46,526 nt of DNA from Sideroxydans sp. (GTDB lineage: Bacteria; Pseudomonadota; Gammaproteobacteria; Burkholderiales; Gallionellaceae): the NCBI GenBank assembly GCA_011620315.1, contig WOZO01000119.1, positions 1 through 46,526 of the forward strand, written 5' to 3'. The notes under the pieces were generated by a model, which saw only the letters and a list, made by a program, of their open reading frames with translations, had not been told where the DNA came from and did not search any database. Position numbers and translations under genes: made by a program. Shown here piece by piece: positions 19,119 through 25,721 of the stretch; position 1 is the stretch's first letter, and every line of letters starts with the position of its first letter.

Positions 19119-20252
19119 ATGTCCGAGTTCCTACCCTTTACCAAACCCTACATCGACGAAGCGGCCATCGCCGCCGTCGGCGAAGTGCTGCGTTCCGGCT
19201 GGATCACCTCAGGCCCCAAGGTGCAGGCGTTCGAGAAAGCACTCTCCGAATATTTCGGCGGACGCCCGGTGCGCACCTTCAACTCGGGCACCTGCACCAT
19301 GGAGATCGCCCTGCGCATCGCCGGCATCGGGGCGGGGGACGAGGTCATCACCACGCCCATCTCATGGGTGGCCACCTCAAACGTCATCATCGAAGTCGGC
19401 GCAACCCCGGTATTTGCGGACATTGATCCGGTCACGCGCAACATCGATCTGGATAAAGTCGAAGCGGCGATCACGCCGCGTACCAAGGCCATCATTCCTG
19501 TCGATCTTTCCGGCTTGCCCGTGGATCGTGATCGCCTGTATGCCATTGCCGCGAAACATAAGTTGCGCGTGGTGGAAGACGCGGCGCAGGCACTCGGTTC
19601 GCTATGGCATGGCAAGCGCATCGGCAGCTTCGGCGATTTCGTCTCGTTCAGCTTCCAGGCCAACAAGAACCTGACCACCACCGAAGGCGGCTGCCTGGTG
19701 CTGAATAACGAGGATGAGGCGCGTTTGGCCGAGAAGTACCGCTTGCAAGGCGTCACGCGCACAGGCTTCGACGGCATGGATGTGGACGTGCTGGGCGGAA
19801 AATTCAATATGACGGATGTGGCCGCTGTGATCGGTCTGCATCAGTTACTGCAGTTGGATGCCATCACTGCGAGACGCCATGAACTGGCCAGGCACTATTT
19901 CGGCAGTTTCGGCGCGGCATTCGAACAACTGGGCGGTGTTCAGTTGCCGCTGCATGATTTCGAGAACACCAACTGGCACATGTTCGAGATCGTATTGCCA
20001 GAAGGTGTAAAGCGTGCCGACTTCATGGCCAAGATGAAAGAGCGGCATCACATCGGTTGCGGCGTGCATTACCCGCCTATCCATCTGTTCAAGATGTACC
20101 GTGAGCGCGGTTTTAAGGAAGGCATGTTCCCGGTGGCAGAGGAAGTGGGGCGGCGCATCGTTACGCTGCCCCTGTTCCCGAAGATGAGCGAGGCGGATGT
20201 GGAGCGCGTGGTGGAGGCGGTGAAATCGTTATGCCCGGCTAGTGCCGGGTAG
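19119..20252 (+). CDS. arnB: UDP-4-amino-4-deoxy-L-arabinose aminotransferase
   Basis: PLP-dependent DegT/DnrJ/EryC1-family aminotransferase that converts UDP-4-keto-pentose to UDP-L-Ara4N with glutamate as donor. 377 residues from ATG 19119; the frame is open further upstream but there it overlaps the preceding gene. Markers: SGWITSGPKVQAFE near residue 28, FNSGTCTMEIALR, EDAAQALGS, and the PLP lysine K183 in ANKNLTTTEGG, followed by HYPPIHLFKMY. It lies 2 bp after the flippase gene. A small opposite-strand ORF overlaps its last 14 bases. Confidence 0.9.
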   Translation: MSEFLPFTKPYIDEAAIAAVGEVLRSGWITSGPKVQAFEKALSEYFGGRPVRTFNSGTCTMEIALRIAGIGAGDEVITTPISWVATSNVIIEVGATPVFADIDPVTRNIDLDKVEAAITPRTKAIIPVDLSGLPVDRDRLYAIAAKHKLRVVEDAAQALGSLWHGKRIGSFGDFVSFSFQANKNLTTTEGGCLVLNNEDEARLAEKYRLQGVTRTGFDGMDVDVLGGKFNMTDVAAVIGLHQLLQLDAITARRHELARHYFGSFGAAFEQLGGVQLPLHDFENTNWHMFEIVLPEGVKRADFMAKMKERHHIGCGVHYPPIHLFKMYRERGFKEGMFPVAEEVGRRIVTLPLFPKMSEADVERVVEAVKSLCPASAG

Positions 20253-20460
20253 TACAGACAATTTCCGAGCAATTCGGGTATTCGGGAGTGCCGAAGTACT
20301 CTTTGCCGCCAGCAGCGCTGGTTTCCTGCGCTGCCACCCCCCCCGTGCTGGCTTTCTCCATTTCCGCGATGGAATGCAGTCCCGCCTTGTATTCCCCGTC
20401 ATGGAATTGTTTCAAGGCGTTGACGTCGTACCTGTGCACGCGCTGGCGAGGTTCTTCCAT
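20239..20460 (-). CDS. Small ORFan, possibly 5'-truncated
   Basis: A 73-residue frame from ATG 20460 on the minus strand, convergent with arnB and overlapping its end by 14 bp. Third codon positions are mostly G or C, as in neighbouring genes, which argues for real coding. The same frame stays open upstream to about 20531 (peptide includes YGVGYFITQGKESEIFNNGY), so the ATG may not be the true start; an AAGGAG in that stretch lies six bases before an in-frame ATT, a rare start codon. The C-terminus has CSEIVC. I recognise no family. It could be the remnant of a longer gene cut off when the arnC promoter region formed. Confidence 0.4.
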   Translation of the reverse strand: MEEPRQRVHRYDVNALKQFHDGEYKAGLHSIAEMEKASTGGVAAQETSAAGGKEYFGTPEYPNCSEIVCTTRH

Positions 20461-20587
20461 CTTCTTGTAGCCATTGTTGAAAATTTCCGACTCCTTTCCT
20501 TGAGTGATGAAATACCCGACACCATACAGTCATTACTTGCACGATAAATTCTTGGGCTGGGGATTTCGCGAAGCGATGGGGGTGGGG

Positions 20588-20593
20588 TAGAAT
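20588..20593 (+). promoter_or_regulatory. Possible -10 element of arnC (short or leaderless transcript)
   Basis: TAGAAT lies only 9 bp before the arnC ATG and no SD is visible between them. If used, transcription would start within a few bases of the ATG. No good -35 hexamer is seen at the expected spacing, so this is tentative. Confidence 0.35.
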
Positions 20594-20602
20594 GCCGCCC
20601 CT

Positions 20603-21679
20603 ATGAGCGCTACCCAACTTTCGGTCGTCATTCCCGTCTACAACGAAGAGCAGGGGCTGCAAGCCTTGTTTGACCGGCTCTATCCGGCGCTGGACAAACT
20701 GGCGATCCCGTATGAAATCATCTTTGTCAACGATGGCAGCCGCGACCGCTCTGCCGCCATTCTGCGCGAGCAGTTCCAGCAACGCCCGGAAGTGACGCGC
20801 GTGGTGCTGTTCAACGGCAACTTCGGCCAGCACGTGGCCATCATGGCCGGCTTCGAGCAGTGTCGCGGGCAGCGCGTGGTGACGCTGGATGCCGACCTGC
20901 AGAATCCGCCGGAAGACACACATCTGCTGCTGGCCAAGATGGACGAGGGCCACGACTACGTCGGCTCCATCCGCCGCCAGCGCAGCGACAGCTGGTGGCG
21001 CCATGTCGCCTCGCGCGCCATGAACGGCCTGCGCGAAAAGATCACGCGCATCAAGATGACCGACCAGGGCTGCATGTTCCGCGCCTACGACCGCCACATC
21101 ATCGACGCGGTGAACTCGTGCCGCGAAGTCAGCACCTTCATCCCGGCGCTGGCCTACAGCTTCGCGCGCAATCCGACAGAGGTGGTGGTGGGGCACGAAG
21201 AACGCGCGGCGGGCGAGTCCAAATATTCGATGTACAGCCTGATCCGCCTCAATTTCGACCTGATGACCGGCTTCTCGCTGGTGCCGTTGCAGATGTTCTC
21301 CATGCTGGGCATGCTGATCTCGGTGCTCTCCGCGCTGTTCTTCGTGCTGCTGGTCGTCCGCCGCCTGATTGTCGGCCCCGAAGCGGAAGGCCTGTTCACC
21401 CTGTTCGCGCTGATGTTCTTCCTGATCGGTATCGCGCTGTTCGGCATCGGCTTGCTGGGTGAATACATCGGCCGTATCTACCAGCAGGTGCGCCATAGGC
21501 CGCGCTATCTGATCGAGGCGGTGCTGGAACAGCAGGAAAAGGGCAAGGCGACAAGGGAGAAAAACAGGACGAGCGCGGTTGCCGGAGAGCCGGATCCGTT
21601 TGTCGCGGAGCCGAAAAAGAAAAGGGCCAGGCCAGCCGAGCCTGAGCATCCATTGATGTTCTCGGATAGCCAGGAATGA
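20603..21679 (+). CDS. arnC: Undecaprenyl-phosphate 4-deoxy-4-formamido-L-arabinose transferase
   Basis: GT2-family membrane glycosyltransferase that loads formyl-L-Ara4N onto undecaprenyl phosphate. 358 residues. The GT-A domain has VVIPVYNEEQGL, EIIFVNDGSRD and TLDADLQNPPED (DxD-type), then two C-terminal membrane helices (about 228-252 and 262-290) with LLGEYIGRIYQQVRHRPRY. A charged tail of about 60 residues after them is longer than in E. coli ArnC. The ATG has no SD; see the -10-like site just upstream. Its stop overlaps the next gene as ATGA. Confidence 0.9.
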   Translation: MSATQLSVVIPVYNEEQGLQALFDRLYPALDKLAIPYEIIFVNDGSRDRSAAILREQFQQRPEVTRVVLFNGNFGQHVAIMAGFEQCRGQRVVTLDADLQNPPEDTHLLLAKMDEGHDYVGSIRRQRSDSWWRHVASRAMNGLREKITRIKMTDQGCMFRAYDRHIIDAVNSCREVSTFIPALAYSFARNPTEVVVGHEERAAGESKYSMYSLIRLNFDLMTGFSLVPLQMFSMLGMLISVLSALFFVLLVVRRLIVGPEAEGLFTLFALMFFLIGIALFGIGLLGEYIGRIYQQVRHRPRYLIEAVLEQQEKGKATREKNRTSAVAGEPDPFVAEPKKKRARPAEPEHPLMFSDSQE

Positions 21680-22596
21680 GCCGGGCGGTCGTGTTCGCCT
21701 ACCACAACGTGGGCTACCGTTGTCTGAACGTGCTGTTGGCGCACGGCGTGGACGTGGCGCTGGTGGTGACGCATCGCGACAATCCCAAAGAAATTATCTG
21801 GTTCGACAGCGTGCAGGAGCTGGCGGAACTGCATGGCATTCCGGTGATCACGCCGGACAACCCGAATACGCCGGAAGTGGTCGATCAGATTGCGGCATTG
21901 CAGCCGGATTTCTTCTTCTCCTTCTACTACCGCGAGATGCTGAAAGCGCCGTTGCTGGCTATCCAGAAGCAAGGCGCACTGAACATGCACGGCTCGCTGC
22001 TGCCGAAATACCGCGGCCGCGTGCCGGTGAATTGGGCGATAATCCGCGGCGAAACCGAGACGGGCGCGACGCTGCACTACATGACCGAGAAGCCGGACAA
22101 CGGCGACATCGTGGCGCAGCAGGCCGTGCCCATCCTGCCGAACGACACCGCGCATGAGGTGTTCCAGAAGGTGACGGTGGCGGCGGAGGTCGCGCTGAAC
22201 GACGTTCTGCCCGCGCTGCTGGCGGGAATCTCGCCGCGTGTAAAACAGGATTTGAGCCAAGGCGCGTATTTCGGCGGACGCAAGGCGGAGGACGGTGTCA
22301 TCAATTGGTCGCGGTCGGCGCTGGAGATACACAACCTGGTGCGCGCGGTCGCACCGCCGTATCCGGGGGCGATGACGACGCTGATGGGCAAACCGATGCG
22401 CATCCTGCAGACACTGGTGACCGGATGCACCGTGACGGGTGAGCAGCCGGCCTTCTACGTGAAGGAAGGCAAGGCCTATGCGATCTGCGGCAGCGGCGTG
22501 CTGCGCGTGGTGCGTTTCGAGCTGGACGGTGTGGAGACGAGCGCGGCGGAATTTGCCGCCAAGCACGGCTCGGAAAAATTTGAATTCAATTGTTAA
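21676..22596 (+). CDS. arnA: UDP-L-Ara4N formyltransferase (stand-alone ArnA N-terminal domain)
   Basis: Formylates UDP-L-Ara4N using 10-formyltetrahydrofolate. 306 residues correspond to the N-terminal half of E. coli ArnA. The catalytic triad of the formyltransferase fold is in place: N103 and H105 in ALNMHGSLLPKYRG, and D141 in KPDNGD. Starts by ATGA overlap with arnC and ends 9 bp before the decarboxylase half, so the bifunctional E. coli ArnA is split into two adjacent genes here. The AYHNVGYRCL start is typical of ArnA rather than methionyl-tRNA formyltransferase. Confidence 0.9.
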   Translation: MSRAVVFAYHNVGYRCLNVLLAHGVDVALVVTHRDNPKEIIWFDSVQELAELHGIPVITPDNPNTPEVVDQIAALQPDFFFSFYYREMLKAPLLAIQKQGALNMHGSLLPKYRGRVPVNWAIIRGETETGATLHYMTEKPDNGDIVAQQAVPILPNDTAHEVFQKVTVAAEVALNDVLPALLAGISPRVKQDLSQGAYFGGRKAEDGVINWSRSALEIHNLVRAVAPPYPGAMTTLMGKPMRILQTLVTGCTVTGEQPAFYVKEGKAYAICGSGVLRVVRFELDGVETSAAEFAAKHGSEKFEFNC

Positions 22597-22605
22597 GGAA
22601 GTGAA

Positions 22606-23646
22606 ATGAAAAAAGTACTGATCCTCGGCGTGAACGGCTTCATCGGTCACCACCTGTCCAACCGCATCCTGGCCACCACCGACTGGGAAGTCTACGGCAT
22701 GGACATGAGCACCGACCGCATCTCCGACCTGATCGGCAAGCCGCGCTTCCATTTCTTCGAGGGCGACATCACCATCAACAAGGAATGGGTCGAGTACCAC
22801 GTCAAGAAGTGCGACGTGATCCTGCCGCTGGTCGCCATTGCCACACCGGCCACCTACGTGAAGCAACCGCTGCGCGTGTTCGAGCTGGACTTCGAAGCCA
22901 ACCTGCCCATCGTGCGCGCCGCGGTGAAGTACAACAAGCATCTGGTGTTCCCGTCCACTTCCGAAGTCTACGGCATGTGCCACGACGAGGAATTCGACCC
23001 GGAGAACTCTGAACTGGTGTGCGGCCCGATCAACAAGCCGCGCTGGATCTATTCCAACTCCAAGCAGCTGATGGACCGCGTGATCTGGGGCTACGGCATG
23101 GAAGGCCTGAACTTCACGCTGTTCCGCCCGTTCAACTGGATCGGCGCCGGACTGGATTCGATCAACACGCCGAAGGAAGGCAGCTCGCGCGTGGTGACCC
23201 AGTTCCTCGGCCACATCATCCGCGGCAACAACATCAGCCTGGTCGACGGCGGCCACCAGAAACGCGCTTTCACCTACATCGACGACGGCATCGACGCGCT
23301 GATGAAGATCATCGGCAACAAGAACGGTATCGCCACCGGCAAGATCTACAACATCGGCAACCCGACCAACAACTATGCCATCCGCGACCTGGCCGACATG
23401 ATGCTCAAGCTGGCTGCGGAATATCCCGAGTACAGCGAATCCGCCAAGAAGGTGAAGATCGTCGAAACGACTTCCGACGCCTACTACGGCAAGGGCTACC
23501 AGGACGTGCAGAACCGCGTGCCGAAGATCACCAACACCTGCGAAGAGCTAGGTTGGCAGCCGACCACCACCATGGCCGACACCCTGCGCAAGATCTTCGA
23601 CGCCTACCGCACCCAGATCGCCGAAGCGAAGGGTTTGGTCGACTGA
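22606..23646 (+). CDS. arnA: UDP-glucuronic acid oxidative decarboxylase (stand-alone ArnA C-terminal domain)
   Basis: NAD-dependent SDR enzyme that converts UDP-glucuronate to UDP-4-keto-pentose, the ArnB substrate. 346 residues correspond to the C-terminal half of E. coli ArnA. The Rossmann motif GVNGFIG is at residues 8-14. The active-site residues align with E. coli ArnA: T118-S119-E120, Y149 and K153, and R304 in QDVQNRVPK. An AAGGAAGTG SD precedes ATG 22606. UDP-glucuronate must come from a Ugd enzyme encoded outside the window. Confidence 0.92.
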   Translation: MKKVLILGVNGFIGHHLSNRILATTDWEVYGMDMSTDRISDLIGKPRFHFFEGDITINKEWVEYHVKKCDVILPLVAIATPATYVKQPLRVFELDFEANLPIVRAAVKYNKHLVFPSTSEVYGMCHDEEFDPENSELVCGPINKPRWIYSNSKQLMDRVIWGYGMEGLNFTLFRPFNWIGAGLDSINTPKEGSSRVVTQFLGHIIRGNNISLVDGGHQKRAFTYIDDGIDALMKIIGNKNGIATGKIYNIGNPTNNYAIRDLADMMLKLAAEYPEYSESAKKVKIVETTSDAYYGKGYQDVQNRVPKITNTCEELGWQPTTTMADTLRKIFDAYRTQIAEAKGLVD

Positions 23647-23651
23647 CGCAG

Positions 23652-23719
23652 TACTGAGTTCTGGGTGCTGTGTGCCGAGTCGGCTCCGGTATTCAGAACT
23701 CAGCACTCGGTACTCAGCA
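23652..23719. repeat. Inverted array of 7-bp repeats upstream of arnD
   Basis: Four head-to-tail heptamers of the form TNCTGAG lie at 23652-23679 (TACTGAG, TTCTGGG, TGCTGTG, TGCCGAG). Four more in the opposite orientation lie at 23692-23719 (complements TTCTGAA, TGCTGAG, TACCGAG, TGCTGAG). The 12-bp spacer makes the whole a large imperfect palindrome. It fills the gap between arnA and arnD and ends 9 bp before the arnD ATG. A second array with a different 7-bp unit is in mutL. Confidence 0.8.
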
Positions 23720-23728
23720 CTCGCATTT

Positions 23729-24625
23729 ATGAAAAAGATCGCCCTCAAGATCGACGTCGACACCTATCGCGGTACGCGTGAAGGCGTGCCGCGACTGGTC
23801 GAAGTTCTGCAACGCTACCAGGCACAAGCGAGCTTTTATTTCTCATTGGGGCCCGACCACACCGGTCGAGCCATCAAACGCGTGTTCCGTCCCGGTTTCA
23901 TGCAGAAAGTCTCGCGCACTTCGGTCCTGGAGCATTACGGCTTCAAGACCCTGCTGTACGGCACCTTGCTGCCCGGCCCGGACATCGGCAAGAAATGTGC
24001 GGACATCATGCGCTCGGTACGCGATGCCGGCTTCGAGGTCGGTATCCATTGCTACGACCACATCCGCTGGCAGGACCATGTGGCCGGGAAAGATGCCGCG
24101 TGGACGGAGCGCGAGGTGCTGCGTGCCGTGGATCGTTTCACGGCCATCTTCGGCGAAGCGCCCAGATCGCATGCCGCCGCCGGCTGGCAGACCAACCGCT
24201 ATGCCTTGCGCCAGACCCAGCGCCTGGGCTTCGACTACAGCTCGGATACGCGCGGCACCCATCCCTTCATCCCGACCTGGGATGCCGAGATCATCGCCTG
24301 CCCGCAGTTGCCGACCACCTTGCCGACGCTGGATGAATTGATCGGGCGCGACGGCATCACGCTCGATAACGTCGCCGATCACTTGCTGGAACTGACCCGG
24401 ACGCCGTCTGCAACCGGGCATGTCTACACGCTGCACGCCGAACTGGAAGGGCAGAAGTGGATGCCGGTATTCGAAAAACTGCTGCAGGGCTGGCAACAGC
24501 AAGGCTATGAACTGGTTTCCATGCGGCAATATCTGCAGGGGCTGAATCCGGCCGACCTGCCGCGTCACGAGGTGAGCATGGGCGGCATCGAAGGACGCAG
24601 CGGCACGCTGGCGATACAAAGCTAA
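23729..24625 (+). CDS. arnD: 4-deoxy-4-formamido-L-arabinose-phosphoundecaprenol deformylase
   Basis: NodB/polysaccharide-deacetylase family enzyme that removes the formyl group from the undecaprenyl-linked sugar before ArnT transfer. 298 residues from ATG 23729. The N-terminal KIALKIDVDTYRG carries the metal/catalytic aspartates, ASFYFSLGPDH and VGIHCYDHIRWQDH are typical ArnD segments, and RSHAAAGWQTN follows. The repeat array just upstream leaves no recognisable SD; an in-frame GTG at 23672 would add 19 residues encoded by the repeat and is unlikely. Last gene of the Arn locus. Confidence 0.9.
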   Translation: MKKIALKIDVDTYRGTREGVPRLVEVLQRYQAQASFYFSLGPDHTGRAIKRVFRPGFMQKVSRTSVLEHYGFKTLLYGTLLPGPDIGKKCADIMRSVRDAGFEVGIHCYDHIRWQDHVAGKDAAWTEREVLRAVDRFTAIFGEAPRSHAAAGWQTNRYALRQTQRLGFDYSSDTRGTHPFIPTWDAEIIACPQLPTTLPTLDELIGRDGITLDNVADHLLELTRTPSATGHVYTLHAELEGQKWMPVFEKLLQGWQQQGYELVSMRQYLQGLNPADLPRHEVSMGGIEGRSGTLAIQS

Positions 24626-24680
24626 AGAAACGCCTCGAATTGTCGTAAACTTCACTGCAAGCGTACCCAGGGGAGGGAAC

Positions 24681-25529
24681 ATGCCGGAGCAGAATAACGA
24701 CAAACTAAAAGCCCGAGTCGCATTCCTGACTCAGGCCGACATTCCGGTACTCAAACAGACCGCGCGCGAGCTTGATGCGCTGCGCGATGACGGCAACAGG
24801 CTCAGCGCACGCAATGTGGCCAACGCCATCTCCGGCGATCCAATGCTGACCGTCAAGTTGCTGCGCTACCTGCAGCAGCACAAGCACCGCAGCCAGACCA
24901 GCGAGGTCATGCAGATCGAGCAGGCGCTGCTGATGCTGGGCGTCGAAGCTTTCTACAACAAAGTGCCACCCGCCCCACTGGTGCAGGACGCGCTCAAAGG
25001 CCAGACGGAAGCGCTGGTGCAGTTGCTGCATGTCGTGCATCGCTCGCATCGGGCCGCCGGATACGCGTTCGACTGGGCGGTGCGATTGAACGATCTGCAT
25101 TATGAAGAGGTGCGCATCGCCGCCTTGCTGCACGATCTGTCCGAGATGTTGATGTGGATCTACGCGCCGACCGAGATGCTGCTGATACACGCCATGCAAA
25201 AACAGGACAAAACCCTGCGCAGCAAGGCCGTGCAAGAACAGGTGCTGGGGTTCAACCTGCTCGACCTGCAGAAGGAACTGGTAAAAGCCTGGGAACTGCC
25301 GCAGTTGCTGTTGATGCTGATGGATGACGAAAACTCCAGCAAGTCGCGTGTTCGCAATGTGGTGCTGGCCGTCAATCTCGCGCGCCATTCCGCCCACGGC
25401 TGGGATGATGCCGCCTTGCCGGACGACTACGAAGCACTTGGCGCATTGCTGCGCATCCCGGCCACCGATGCGATGGTGCTGGTCAGTCCGGATGAAGGCA
25501 ATTCCTGCGATCTGTCCAAACCACACTGA
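24681..25529 (+). CDS. HDOD-domain signalling protein
   Basis: 282 residues. The HDOD domain is recognised by NAISGDPMLTVKLLRYLQ near residue 48, the following VMQIEQALLMLGVEAF, and a degenerate HD-type helix IAALLHDLSEMLMWIY. HDOD proteins are non-enzymatic output or scaffold modules often linked to c-di-GMP signalling and motility; the exact role cannot be read. A GGGAGGG SD precedes ATG 24681. The next genes encode an HD-GYP phosphodiesterase and a hemerythrin, so a signalling context is plausible. Confidence 0.85.
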   Translation: MPEQNNDKLKARVAFLTQADIPVLKQTARELDALRDDGNRLSARNVANAISGDPMLTVKLLRYLQQHKHRSQTSEVMQIEQALLMLGVEAFYNKVPPAPLVQDALKGQTEALVQLLHVVHRSHRAAGYAFDWAVRLNDLHYEEVRIAALLHDLSEMLMWIYAPTEMLLIHAMQKQDKTLRSKAVQEQVLGFNLLDLQKELVKAWELPQLLLMLMDDENSSKSRVRNVVLAVNLARHSAHGWDDAALPDDYEALGALLRIPATDAMVLVSPDEGNSCDLSKPH

Positions 25530-25607
25530 CGACGCCATAAGATTTAGCCGGCCCCCCGCCTCCGGCAAAAGACAATTTGGCGGCGATGTTGCAGGAGATT
25601 GGATGCT

Positions 25608-25721
25608 ATGGGTTTCGATCTTGGCATGCTGATTCAGCCACTCAACTCCACGCTGCTTTCAATCGCGGTGCCGCTGTCTTTGCGTCCTGATTCCGACCAC
25701 CGGTATGAGTGTGCATCGTGA
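25608..25721 (+). CDS. Possible 37-residue leader ORF upstream of the HD-GYP gene
   Basis: ATG 25608 opens a frame of 37 codons (MGFDLGMLIQPLNSTLLS...) whose TGA (25719-25721) overlaps GTG 25718 of the next gene as GTGA. AGGAG at 25593-25597 is 10 bp upstream, or 5 bp before another ATG at 25603 in a frame that stops quickly. The HD-GYP gene has no SD of its own, so translation of this ORF may deliver ribosomes to it. The peptide has a hydrophobic middle and no recognised family. Confidence 0.4.
   Translation: MGFDLGMLIQPLNSTLLSIAVPLSLRPDSDHRYECAS

Noticed and set aside
19377-19559. Short minus-strand frames inside arnB and similar frames inside other genes
   Set aside because: Fully contained antisense frames without SD, domain or independent codon bias.
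23652-23719. CRISPR-like array or ordinary terminator upstream of arnD
   Set aside because: The units are 7 bp without spacers, and no T-run follows the palindrome.
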